A stretch of 7,468 nt of DNA, from contig JBCDDF010000086.1 in assembly GCA_039180525.1 (NCBI GenBank), forward strand, positions 1-7,468, given 5' to 3'. The notes under the pieces were generated by a model. The model was not told the DNA's origin. It ran no database searches and was given only the letters and a program-made list of their open reading frames with translations. Both the position numbers and the translations under genes were made by a program. Below, piece after piece: positions 1-6,472 of this stretch (the stretch's first letter is position 1; every line of letters begins with the position of its first letter). Origin of the DNA: Halovulum sp039180525 (lineage in GTDB: Bacteria; Pseudomonadota; Alphaproteobacteria; Rhodobacterales; Rhodobacteraceae).

Positions 1-1
1 C

Positions 2-124
2 AGGATCGAGATCATGTTCGGCAGGCTGAAGGACTGGCGACGCGTGGCAACCCGCTACGACCGCTGCCCGAAGGTCTTCCTCTCAGCCATCGCCCTCGCG
101 GAAACCGTCATCTATTGGCTATGA
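2..124 (+). CDS. IS5-family (IS427-like) transposase, C-terminal end only
   Basis: The frame entering from the left edge encodes 40 residues and a TGA stop, beginning RIEIMFGRLKDWRRVATRYD and ending in AETVIYWL. This is the typical C-terminus of IS5-family DDE transposases of the IS427 type. The E-x6-K spacing (E at fragment residue 3, K at residue 10) matches the third catalytic acidic residue and its following lysine in the family signature. The enzyme would catalyse cut-and-paste movement of its own element. The N-terminal part and the other two catalytic aspartates lie outside the window, so whether the copy is complete or a relic cannot be judged. The frame is open to the left edge with no stop. 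Many such elements make the transposase from two frames by frameshifting, which also cannot be checked here. Confidence 0.85.
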   Translation, partial: RIEIMFGRLKDWRRVATRYDRCPKVFLSAIALAETVIYWL

Positions 125-151
125 GCCCCGAGCCTAGGGCCTCTCTTTTTC

Positions 152-170
152 GATGCGATCTGATGCGATC
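152..170. repeat. 9-bp tandem direct repeat GATGCGATC
   Basis: GATGCGATC occurs at 152-160 and again at 162-170, separated by a single T. It lies between the transposase stop and pncA. It could be a regulator half-site pair or chance. The nearly 10-bp period would place both copies on the same face of the helix. No known regulator is assigned. Confidence 0.5.
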
Positions 171-190
171 CGCGGCACCACTCGAACATC

Positions 191-208
191 TCGCGCGGAA
201 ACGCGCGA
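191..208. repeat. Perfect 7-bp hairpin with GAAA loop
   Basis: TCGCGCG (191-197) pairs perfectly with CGCGCGA (202-208) around the loop GAAA, a GNRA-type tetraloop that is unusually stable in RNA. There is no T-tract after it, so it is not a classical intrinsic terminator. It could stop or shield transcripts coming out of the insertion element, or be part of the pncA leader. Its role is not known. Confidence 0.5.
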
Positions 209-320
209 CACCCGCAGCCAGCAAGCGCCGCGCCGACAGCGCGCCGGCCATGCCCGGCCCGCACCAGTTCCTCAACGCGCCGCCGCTTGACCCCCGGCGC
301 CGCGGCCGCCAGAACGCGCG

Positions 321-327
321 TAGGGGG
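321..327 (+). promoter_or_regulatory. Ribosome binding site that fixes the pncA start
   Basis: TAGGGGG lies 8 bases before the ATG at 336 and is the best purine-rich Shine-Dalgarno-like stretch in front of any gene here. It favours ATG 336 over the in-frame GTG at 327, which overlaps it and would add only three residues. Confidence 0.6.
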
Positions 328-335
328 TGCCGCAT

Positions 336-929
336 ATGTCCAGAGCCTTGCTCGTCATCGACGTTCAGAACGATTTCTGCCCCGGCGGCGCGCTCGCGGT
401 GGCCGATGGCGACGCCGTGGTGCCCGCCATCAACGCGATGATGGCCGATTTCGACACCATTCTCTACACCCAGGACTGGCACCCGGCCGATCATGCCTCG
501 TTTGCGGCCAACCACCCCGGCGCGGAGCCCTTCTCCGTCACCGAAATGGTCTATGGCCCACAGGTCCTGTGGCCAAGCCACTGCGTCCAGGGCACGCGGG
601 GCGCCGCCTTCCACCCCGACTTGAAGCTCAAGGGCGATCTGATCGTGCGCAAGGGCTTCCGCGCCGCCATAGACAGTTATTCCGCCTTCTTTGAAAACGA
701 CCGCGAAACCCCCACCGGGTTGGCGGGATATCTCCGCGACCGCGGGATCGACACGCTTACGCTTGCCGGGCTCGCGACCGACTATTGTGTCGCCTATTCC
801 GCCATCGATGCCGCGCGGCTGGGATTCGCCGCCACCGTCGCCACCCATGCCTGCCGCGCCATCGACCTCGACGGCTCCTTGGCCAGCGCTACCGCCGACA
901 TGAACGCCGCCGGCGTCACCCTGGCATGA
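336..929 (+). CDS. pncA: Nicotinamidase (nicotinamide deamidase)
   Basis: This 197-residue protein hydrolyses nicotinamide to nicotinate and ammonia, the first step of NAD salvage, in the cytoplasm. It belongs to the isochorismatase-like fold. The full catalytic triad is visible: D9 in LLVIDVQNDFCPGGAL, K106 in VRKGF and C151 in LAGLATDYCVAYSA. Metal ligands expected in the family are present as D47 and H49 in TQDWHPADH and H82 in WPSHC, with H53 nearby. Length fits the usual 180-215 residues. The ATG at 336 was chosen for its Shine-Dalgarno stretch and because the protein then starts MSRALLVIDVQ, as family members do. Its stop overlaps the start of pncB by ATGA, so the two are probably translated together. 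Some homologues also hydrolyse pyrazinamide, but nicotinamide is the expected substrate given the neighbour. Confidence 0.96.
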   Translation: MSRALLVIDVQNDFCPGGALAVADGDAVVPAINAMMADFDTILYTQDWHPADHASFAANHPGAEPFSVTEMVYGPQVLWPSHCVQGTRGAAFHPDLKLKGDLIVRKGFRAAIDSYSAFFENDRETPTGLAGYLRDRGIDTLTLAGLATDYCVAYSAIDAARLGFAATVATHACRAIDLDGSLASATADMNAAGVTLA

Positions 930-2218
930 TCGACCTCGCCAAACGGGTCCACGACCACACCTGGAAGATCGACCCGATCGTGCGGTCGCTTTTGGATACC
1001 GATTTCTACAAGCTTCTGATGGCGCAGATCGTGCACAAGCGACACCGCGACATCCGGGTGACCTTTTCGCTGATCAACCGCAGCAAGCACGTCCCGTTGG
1101 CCAGCCTGATCGACGAAGGCGCGCTGCGCGAACAACTCGACCATATCCGCACATTGCGGCTTTCCCGGGGGGAGGTCACCTGGCTGCGCGGCAACACCTT
1201 TTACGGCAAACAGCGCATGTTCACCCCCGATTTCCTGGACTGGTTCGAAAACCTCACCCTGCCGCCCTATCACCTGGAGCGCGTGGAGGATCAGTACGAA
1301 CTCACCTTTGAAGGCCCCTGGGCCGAGGTCATGCTGTGGGAGGTGCCGGCGCTCGCGGTGCTCATGGAGTTGCGCTCCCGCGCCGTCCTACGCCACATGG
1401 GCAAGCTGGATCTGCAGGTGCTCTACGCCCGCGCCATGACCCGGGTGTGGGAAAAGATCCAGGCGCTCGGCACGCTGCCGGGTCTGAGCATCTCCGATTT
1501 CGGCACCCGCCGGCGGCACGGCTTCCTCTGGCAGGACTGGTGCGTCCAGGCAATGATCGAGGGGCTGGGCGATCGTTTTACTGGCACCTCGAACTGCCTG
1601 ATCGCGCTCCGGCGCGAGGTGGAGGCGATCGGCACCAACGCGCACGAACTGCCCATGGTCTATGCCGCGCTGGCGCAATCGGATGCCGATCTGGCCGCCA
1701 GCCCCTATCAGGTGCTGGAAAACTGGCAGAAGGACTATGACGGCAACCTGCTGATCATCCTGCCGGACACCTATGGTACGAAATCCTTCCTGGACCGGGC
1801 CCCGGCCTGGATGACTTATTGGACCGGTATCCGCATCGACAGCGGCGACCCGGCCACCGGCGCGCGCACCGCGATCAACTGGTGGGAAAAGAACGGCCAG
1901 GACCCGCGCGAGAAACTGGTGATCTTTTCCGACGGGCTGGACGTGGCCCAGATCACCGCTCTCTATCACCAGTTCCAGGGAGAGGTGAAACTGGGCTTTG
2001 GCTGGGGCACACTGCTGACCAACGACTTCCGCGGCCTTGGCCCGGCCGATGGGCTGGCACCGTTCTCTCTGGTGTGCAAGGCGGTGGCGGCCAATGGTCA
2101 ACCCACGGTGAAGTTGTCGGACAACGTCGCCAAGGCGATGGGCCCGTCGGAGGAGGTCGCGCGCTACAAACGCGTCTTCGCCATGACCGGCCAGACCCAG
2201 GACCCGGCGGTGGTCTGA
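926..2218 (+). CDS. pncB: Nicotinate phosphoribosyltransferase
   Basis: This 430-residue enzyme joins nicotinate to PRPP, with ATP hydrolysis, to give nicotinate mononucleotide, the entry to the Preiss-Handler route to NAD. Motifs run in the expected order: TDFYK (25-29), SDFGTRRRHGF (190-200, phosphate and nicotinate binding), GTNAHE (236-241) with H240 at the position of the histidine phosphorylated in the Salmonella enzyme, DTYGT (281-285), RIDSGD (303-308), FSDGLD (334-339) and GFGWGT (357-362). Length is typical for the proteobacterial form. The frame stays open upstream, but ATG 926 is preferred because it overlaps the pncA stop by ATGA and gives the normal N-terminus, with TDFYK near residue 25. 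No good ribosome binding site precedes it, so translational coupling to pncA is likely. Substrate-pathway logic with pncA is exact: the product of one is the substrate of the other. Confidence 0.96.
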   Translation: MIDLAKRVHDHTWKIDPIVRSLLDTDFYKLLMAQIVHKRHRDIRVTFSLINRSKHVPLASLIDEGALREQLDHIRTLRLSRGEVTWLRGNTFYGKQRMFTPDFLDWFENLTLPPYHLERVEDQYELTFEGPWAEVMLWEVPALAVLMELRSRAVLRHMGKLDLQVLYARAMTRVWEKIQALGTLPGLSISDFGTRRRHGFLWQDWCVQAMIEGLGDRFTGTSNCLIALRREVEAIGTNAHELPMVYAALAQSDADLAASPYQVLENWQKDYDGNLLIILPDTYGTKSFLDRAPAWMTYWTGIRIDSGDPATGARTAINWWEKNGQDPREKLVIFSDGLDVAQITALYHQFQGEVKLGFGWGTLLTNDFRGLGPADGLAPFSLVCKAVAANGQPTVKLSDNVAKAMGPSEEVARYKRVFAMTGQTQDPAVV

Positions 2219-2258
2219 TCAAGACACCCATTGCCCATAGCCGCCCCATGTCCGCCCG

Positions 2259-3137
2259 ATGACCGCGCCCTCCGACAACGTCAAAGGCGCGCTCTACATG
2301 ACGCTCGCCATGGCCGGCTTCGCCATCAACGATGCGGCGATCAAGGTCGTGCTCGCCGATATGCCGCTCTACCCAGCAATCCTTATGCGCGGCGGGCTGA
2401 TGGCGCTGGTGCTGGTCGCCGCCTGCTGGGCCACCGGCGGTTTTGCCTGGCGCCCGGGCCCGCGCGACCGCCGCCTGGTCGCCTGGCGCACCGTGGCAGA
2501 GGTCGCGACCACGCTGCTTTTTCTTACTGCGCTTGCGCAACTGCCGCTGGCCAATGCCAATGCGATCCTGCAGGCCTCGCCGCTGGCCGTGACGCTGGCG
2601 GCGGCGCTGTTTCTGGGCGAAAGCGTCGGCTGGCGCCGCGCCCTGGCACTGGGCGTGGGCTTTCTCGGCGTGATGATCATCGTGCGCCCGGGCCTGGCAG
2701 GTTTCAATCCCTATGCCATGCTCGCGCTCGCCGCGGTCGCCACCATCACGCTGCGCGATATCGTGACCCGGCAGTTTTCGCGCGCTGTCCCCACCCTGCC
2801 GGTCGCGTTGGTCACAACCCTGGCCACGCTGGGCGTCGGCGCCATCGGCAGCGCAGCCCACCCGTGGCCCGCTTTTACGCCCGCGCATCTGGCTTGGCTG
2901 TCGCTGTCCGCCGCCGCGCTCACCCTGGCTTATACCTGCTCCGTCCTGACCATGCGCTGGGGCGAGATCAGCTTCATCGCCCCGTTCCGCTACACGATCC
3001 TGCTTTGGGCAATCCTGCTGGGCATCCTGATCTTCGGCGACCTCCCCGATGCGCTGACCCTGCTCGGCGCCGCCCTGGTCGTCGGGTCTGGCCTCTTCAC
3101 CTTCTGGCGCGAAAGACGCTTGAGCCGCGTCCCTTAA
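2259..3137 (+). CDS. EamA/DMT-family transporter, 10 TM
   Basis: This 292-residue inner-membrane protein has the two tandem EamA domains (about residues 8-137 and 152-285) and some ten hydrophobic segments of the drug/metabolite transporter superfamily. Typical features are LPLANANAILQASPLAVTLAAALFLGE near residues 95-121, ending the first half, and the matching FRYTILLWAILLGILIFGDLP in the second half. A short basic tail (RERRLSR) would face the cytoplasm. The family moves many small metabolites, usually outward, and sequence alone does not give the substrate. The gene starts 40 bases after pncB on the same strand, so it may be co-transcribed, which makes an NAD precursor a possible but unproven cargo. 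ATG 2259 keeps the usual lead-in (DNVKGALYMTLAMAGFAIND); ATG 2298 is an alternative that would cut into the first segment. No clear Shine-Dalgarno sequence is seen. Confidence 0.9.
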   Translation: MTAPSDNVKGALYMTLAMAGFAINDAAIKVVLADMPLYPAILMRGGLMALVLVAACWATGGFAWRPGPRDRRLVAWRTVAEVATTLLFLTALAQLPLANANAILQASPLAVTLAAALFLGESVGWRRALALGVGFLGVMIIVRPGLAGFNPYAMLALAAVATITLRDIVTRQFSRAVPTLPVALVTTLATLGVGAIGSAAHPWPAFTPAHLAWLSLSAAALTLAYTCSVLTMRWGEISFIAPFRYTILLWAILLGILIFGDLPDALTLLGAALVVGSGLFTFWRERRLSRVP

Positions 3138-3230
3138 ACCCAAAAGCCGCGGCCCACCCAGGCCGGCGCGGCCCCCCCCCAAGCACCCGCCCCGCCGCAC
3201 CGGAGGGCGGCATGTCGCGCCTCGCCCCCA

Positions 3231-3266
3231 AAGCTTCTTCGATCCCCAAATATCCCCGCCGGAGGC
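3231..3266. repeat. Possible dispersed intergenic repeat of Rhodobacteraceae
   Basis: The stretch contains CTTCTTCGATCCCC (3234-3246 region) followed by AAATATCCCCGCCGGAGGC (3248-3266). I recognise this wording as resembling a short sequence that recurs between genes in many Rhodobacteraceae genomes, often after or before convergent hairpins. Only one copy is visible in the window, so repeat status rests on recollection of the family and not on the sequence here. The CCCCGCCGG part may form a weak hairpin with the following GGAGG. Confidence 0.35.
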
Positions 3267-3301
3267 ACAAAATCTCAAGCCACCCCACCGCGATCATCCG
3301 T

Positions 3302-3324
3302 AGGATGGGGATCTTCCCCATCCT
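3302..3324. repeat. Perfect 10-bp hairpin, possible terminator or leader structure
   Basis: AGGATGGGGA (3302-3311) pairs perfectly with TCCCCATCCT (3315-3324) around the loop TCT. No T-tract follows (GCAACCTC comes next), so it is not a textbook intrinsic terminator on the + strand. It lies 165 bases after the transporter stop and 53 bases before the MFS start, so it may end read-through from the left, form part of the leader of the next operon, or bind a protein as DNA. Confidence 0.5.
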
Positions 3325-3377
3325 GCAACCTCTCCCCCAGTCCTTGCCAAACCGGATCCACCGGTCCAAGCAGACGC

Positions 3378-4706
3378 ATGACCCGCACCGCCTTGGGCGC
3401 CCGCGCCTGGATGCTTTTCGACTGGGCGAACCAGCCTTTCTACACGCTGGTGCTGACCTTCATCTTCGCGCCCTATTTCGCCGCCCAGGTCGTCGGCGAT
3501 CCGGCACAGGGGCAAATCCTGTGGGCAAATCTGCAACTGGCTGGCGCGTTGAGCGTGGCGGCACTTGCCCCCATCCTCGGCGCCATCGCCGACCGCGCGG
3601 GCCCGCGCAAACCCTGGATCGCGGCCTTCTCCGCGCTCTTCGTCGCCGGCTGCCTTGGCCTGTGGACCGCCACGCCCGGCGCCCCGCTTTGGCCGGTCTG
3701 CGCCGCGTTTCTGCTGGCCTTTGTCGCCTCCGAGGCGTCGCTGATCTTCATCAACGCCATGCTCCCCGACCTTGGCCCCCGGCGCGAGATCGGGCGCATC
3801 TCCGGCGCGGGCTGGGCCATGGGCTATGCCGGCGGGGTCGCCGCGCTGATCCTGGTGCTGGTGCTGCTCGCGCCGGCGGGCGACGGCACCCGAACCCTCG
3901 CCGGCCTAACCCCTCTGCTCGACCCTGAAACCGGTGCCCCGCAACGCGCCACCGGCCCGCTGACCGCGGCGTGGTTCGCGCTCTTCGCCGCACCCTTCTT
4001 CCTGCTCACCCCCGATGCCCCGCGCCGCGCCGGCCTTGCCCGCGCCGCCCGCGAAGGGTTGGCCTCGCTGCGCGCCACCATTGCCGGCCTGCCGCGCGAA
4101 ACCCCGCTGCTGCGCTTTCTGATCGCGGCCATGCTCTACCGCGACGGGCTGGCGGGGCTTTTTGCCTTCGGCGGCATCTATGCCGCCGGCACGCTGGGCT
4201 GGGGCCTGACGCAACTGGGCCTGTTTGGCATCCTCGCCGCCGCCACCGGGGCGGTCGGTGCCTATGCCGGTGGCTTCGCCGATCGCGCCTTCGGGCCGAA
4301 GCCTGTGATCATGACCGCCATCGTCGTGCTGATCCTGGTCTGCACCGCCGCGCTGACCACCGCCCCCACCCGTGCGCTGGGCCTCCCCGTGCCCGCCGGC
4401 AGCCCGCTGCCCGATGCCATCTTCTTCGCCTGCGGCGCCGCGCTCGGCGCCGGCGCCGGCGCGCTGCAGGCGGCCTCCCGCACGCTGCTCGTGCACCTGG
4501 CAGAGACCCGCGTGCCGATGACCGAGGCGTTCGGGCTCTACGCGCTGGCCGGCAAGGCCACCGCCTTTCTCGCCCCCGCCGCCATCGCCGCGACCACCGC
4601 CGCCACCGGCAGCCAGGCGCTGGGGGTCAGCCCGGTGATTGCCCTCTTCGCAGCCGGGCTTGCCTTGCTATACTGGGTCGAAATCCCGCAAGAGGCCCGA
4701 GCATGA
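3378..4706 (+). CDS. MFS permease of the UMF1/Atg22-like family
   Basis: This 442-residue protein has about 12 hydrophobic segments and is an inner-membrane transporter of the major facilitator superfamily. The N-terminus carries the UMF1/Atg22-like signature WMLFDWANQPFYTLV (residues 11-25), then the MFS loop motif GAIADRAGPRKPW (68-80) and FINAMLPDL (124-132), also conserved in the group. A polar loop around residues 165-195 separates the halves. Atg22 in yeast vacuoles exports amino acids; bacterial UMF1 proteins have no settled substrate. The stop overlaps the mepA start by ATGA, so the two are surely co-translated, which raises the possibility of a role with cell-wall fragments. No strong ribosome binding site precedes ATG 3378; the start is chosen because the signature lies only 11 residues in. 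A stretch near residues 350-370 is very rich in Gly/Ala, mirrored by GGCGCC repeats in the DNA. Confidence 0.88.
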   Translation: MTRTALGARAWMLFDWANQPFYTLVLTFIFAPYFAAQVVGDPAQGQILWANLQLAGALSVAALAPILGAIADRAGPRKPWIAAFSALFVAGCLGLWTATPGAPLWPVCAAFLLAFVASEASLIFINAMLPDLGPRREIGRISGAGWAMGYAGGVAALILVLVLLAPAGDGTRTLAGLTPLLDPETGAPQRATGPLTAAWFALFAAPFFLLTPDAPRRAGLARAAREGLASLRATIAGLPRETPLLRFLIAAMLYRDGLAGLFAFGGIYAAGTLGWGLTQLGLFGILAAATGAVGAYAGGFADRAFGPKPVIMTAIVVLILVCTAALTTAPTRALGLPVPAGSPLPDAIFFACGAALGAGAGALQAASRTLLVHLAETRVPMTEAFGLYALAGKATAFLAPAAIAATTAATGSQALGVSPVIALFAAGLALLYWVEIPQEARA

Positions 4707-5554
4707 TCCGCCCCATGATCGCCGCGCTGACCGCGCTGGCGCTGACCGCACCGCCCGCCGCCGCCGAACCCGCCAAACGGCTGTTCGGCGCCAAATCCAC
4801 GCCCTCCGCGCAAAGCCCCGCGCCTCTCGGCACCTATAACAAGGGGTGCCTCGCGGGGGCGGAACAGCTGCCAGAGACCGGCCCGACCTGGCAGGCCATG
4901 CGCCTCAGCCGCAACCGCAACTGGGGCCACCCGGACGCGATCCGCTACATTGAACGGCTGTCCGCGACCGCCCGCGGCCTGGGCTGGGGCGGGCTTTACA
5001 TCGGCGATATCTCGCAGCCGCGGGGCGGACCGATGCTGACCGGGCATGCCAGCCACCAGATGGGGCTCGACATCGACATCTGGATGCGGCCTGCGCTGCG
5101 TCTGAACCTGGGCCGGGCGGAACGGGAGACGATCTCCTCGATCTCGGTGCGCACCGCCGATCAGCGCAACGTCAACGGCAACTGGACCCGCACCCATCAC
5201 CGCCTGCTACGCGCGGCGGCCAGCGACCCCGCGGTCGCGCGCATCTTCGTCACCGCGCCGGTGAAACTGCGCATGTGCGCAGACGAAACCGGCGACCGTG
5301 CCTATCTGCGTAAGATCCGGCCCTGGTGGGGCCACCATTACCATTTCCACGTCCGGCTCAACTGCCCCGCCGGCACGGCCGGCTGCATCGCCCAAGATCC
5401 GCCGCCGCCCGGCGATGGCTGCGCCGAAGCCACCTGGTGGGTGACCGAGGCGCTGGAGCCGGCGGAACCCGACCCCGACGCGCCGCCGCCCGAACCGAAA
5501 CGCGAACTGACCCTCGCCGATCTGCCCCAGCAATGTACCGCCGTCTTGCGTTAG
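4703..5554 (+). CDS. mepA: Penicillin-insensitive murein endopeptidase
   Basis: This 283-residue periplasmic zinc enzyme of the LAS peptidase group cuts D-alanyl-meso-diaminopimelate cross-links in peptidoglycan. A signal peptide is evident (MIRPMIAALTALALTAPPAAA, cleavage near residue 21). The zinc site is intact: H118 and D125 in GHASHQMGLDIDIW and H216 in WWGHHYHFHVRL. These align with H113, D120 and H211 of the E. coli enzyme at a constant offset, as do H211 and H214 with H206 and H209. Six cysteines (49, 192, 221, 228, 240, 278) match the three disulfides of E. coli MepA. A Pro/Glu-rich tail (about 252-266) is an addition near the C-terminus. ATG 4703 is fixed by the ATGA overlap with the MFS gene and by the signal peptide, although the frame is open further upstream. 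The next gene begins inside its last 22 bases. Confidence 0.95.
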   Translation: MIRPMIAALTALALTAPPAAAEPAKRLFGAKSTPSAQSPAPLGTYNKGCLAGAEQLPETGPTWQAMRLSRNRNWGHPDAIRYIERLSATARGLGWGGLYIGDISQPRGGPMLTGHASHQMGLDIDIWMRPALRLNLGRAERETISSISVRTADQRNVNGNWTRTHHRLLRAAASDPAVARIFVTAPVKLRMCADETGDRAYLRKIRPWWGHHYHFHVRLNCPAGTAGCIAQDPPPPGDGCAEATWWVTEALEPAEPDPDAPPPEPKRELTLADLPQQCTAVLR

Positions 5555-6459
5555 TCGCGCTGCTCGCGGCGCTTTGCGCGGGCCCGGTCGGCGCGCAGAC
5601 GCTGGAACAGACCGGCCGCGTGACCTGGGCCGCGGTCGGCGCCTATTTCGGCGGGTTCTCCGGCCTCAGCCTGTCTGCTGACGGCACCCGCTTCATCACC
5701 GTCTCCGACCGCGGCGGCTTCGCCACCGGGCGGCTGATCCGCGATGGCGCGCGCCTGGTTGCGATAGAGCGCACCGCCGAGGGGCCCTTGCGCGACCCGA
5801 CCGGCCAGCCGGTCGGCGGTTTCAATATCGACGCCGAGGGCACCACCCGTGGCCCCGACGGCACGTTCTACATAAGTTTCGAGGCCAATCACCGGGTCTG
5901 GGCCTATACGGATCTGGGCAAGCCGGCGCGCGCCCTGCCGGTGCCACCGGTGTTCGACCGGCTGCAGAACAATTCCGCGCTGGAGGCGCTGTTCACCGGC
6001 CCGGATGGCGCAATCTACGCCATCCCCGAACGCTCCGGTCGGCTGTCCCGGCCATTCCCGGTGTATCGCTTCGGCGGTGGCGGCTGGACCCAGGCCTTCA
6101 CCGTGCCGCGCCGCCCGCCGCATCTGGTGACCGGCGCGGATATCGGCCCGGACGGGCGGCTTTACCTGCTTGAACGCCACTTTCGCGGGCTCTTCGGCTT
6201 TTCCACCCGGATCCGCAGCTTTGCGGTCAGCCCTACGGGCCTTTCCGACGAACGCACCCTGCTCGAGTCGCGCTCAGGCACCTATGACAACCTGGAAGGC
6301 ATCGCCGCCTGGACCGATGCCGCCGGCGCGCTGCGGCTGACACTGATCTCGGATGACAACCGCAACCTGCTGCAACGCACCGAATTCGTGGAGTTTCGCC
6401 TGATCCCGCGCCCGGCGCTTCGGCCGCGGATTCGGCCGCGCGACAGATCACCTGTGTAA
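5533..6459 (+). CDS. Secreted PF13449 'esterase-like activity of phytase' protein
   Basis: This 308-residue protein has a signal peptide (cleavage after residue 21, PVGA|QT) and is predicted to be periplasmic or secreted. The mature part looks like a beta-propeller of the phytase-like family PF13449: GGFSGLSLSADGTRFITVSDRGG (40-62), NIDAEGTTRGPDGTFYISFE (98-117), NNSALEALFTGPDGAIYAIPE (146-166), ADIGPDGRLYLLERHF (202-217) and NLEGIAAW followed by LTLISDDNRNLLQRTEFVEFRL (253-290). Each repeat has the DG-hairpin of propeller blades. Members are named for weak homology; the true substrate is unknown and phytase activity should not be assumed. The start lies 22 bases inside mepA and no ribosome binding site is visible, so it is likely coupled to it. 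The tail is rich in Arg/Pro. The TAA stop overlaps the first PpsR-type palindrome. C15 is not a lipobox cysteine because residue -1 is Leu. Confidence 0.87.
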   Translation: MYRRLALVALLAALCAGPVGAQTLEQTGRVTWAAVGAYFGGFSGLSLSADGTRFITVSDRGGFATGRLIRDGARLVAIERTAEGPLRDPTGQPVGGFNIDAEGTTRGPDGTFYISFEANHRVWAYTDLGKPARALPVPPVFDRLQNNSALEALFTGPDGAIYAIPERSGRLSRPFPVYRFGGGGWTQAFTVPRRPPHLVTGADIGPDGRLYLLERHFRGLFGFSTRIRSFAVSPTGLSDERTLLESRSGTYDNLEGIAAWTDAAGALRLTLISDDNRNLLQRTEFVEFRLIPRPALRPRIRPRDRSPV

Positions 6460-6472
6460 ACTCTTTCCAACA
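6455..6472. promoter_or_regulatory. PpsR/CrtJ-type operator, distal site
   Basis: TGTAAACTCTTTCCAACA fits the TGT-N12-ACA consensus bound by the redox- and light-responsive repressor PpsR (CrtJ), which shuts down photosynthesis genes in oxygen. The symmetry extends one base on each side (GTGT...ACAC, 6454-6473). It overlaps the stop codon of the upstream gene and the proposed -35 of the bchG promoter. Confidence 0.85.

Larger units (their letters stand above)
125..335. other. Non-coding spacer between transposase end and pncA
   Basis: No credible gene is seen in these 211 bases. The segment should contain the right terminal inverted repeat of the insertion element (see CCTAGG at 133-138), a 9-bp direct repeat at 152-170, a hairpin at 191-208 and the pncA leader. 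No convincing promoter was identified. The only -35-like hexamer, TTGACC at 287-292, is followed at 17 bp by a poor -10 (CAGAAC). Confidence 0.6.
3138..3377. other. Intergenic region before the MFS-mepA operon
   Basis: These 240 bases separate the pnc/DMT group from the next operon and contain no credible gene. They hold an imperfect GC-rich inverted repeat just after the transporter stop (about 3146-3172), a run of nine C at 3172-3180, a probable dispersed repeat (3231-3266), a strong hairpin (3302-3324) and a small inverted repeat, ACCGG-ATCCA-CCGGT, at 3351-3365 right in front of the next start. The promoter of the downstream operon is expected here, but I cannot place it with confidence. 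Confidence 0.6.

Noticed and set aside
287..315. TTGACC-N17-CAGAAC as a pncA promoter
   Set aside because: The -10 matches only three of six bases and the region is GC-rich, so it is too weak to annotate.
108..848. Long minus-strand open frame across pncA
   Set aside because: It lies opposite a clear pncA, is Gly/Arg-rich with no recognisable motif, and reflects high GC at third positions.
2248..2262. Four-codon mini-ORF (ATG 2248, stop overlapping the DMT start)
   Set aside because: No ribosome binding site and very short; the ATGA overlap is probably chance.
3172..3180. Run of nine C
   Set aside because: It could be a slippage tract or assembly problem, but it lies in non-coding DNA and breaks no gene.
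1953..3278. 441-codon minus-strand frame across pncB and the DMT transporter
   Set aside because: Low-complexity Arg/Gly/Gln sequence spanning two real genes and their spacer; no family features.
3212..3928. Possible gene from ATG 3212, preceded by a GGAGGG stretch
   Set aside because: Only the first part is in the spacer; the rest runs out of frame through the MFS gene as Arg/Pro-rich noise. The ribosome-site match is likely chance in GC-rich DNA.
4436..4470. GGCGCC-rich palindromic stretch inside the MFS gene
   Set aside because: Explained by Gly/Ala codons of a membrane helix in high-GC DNA.
3906..5200. Minus-strand frames opposite the MFS gene and mepA
   Set aside because: Both (3906-4496, 4538-5200) are compositional shadows of genes with complete motifs on the + strand.
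5533..5580. Lipoprotein signal in the PF13449 protein (C15)
   Set aside because: The residue before the cysteine is Leu, which does not fit a lipobox, and a normal signal peptidase I site follows at residue 21.
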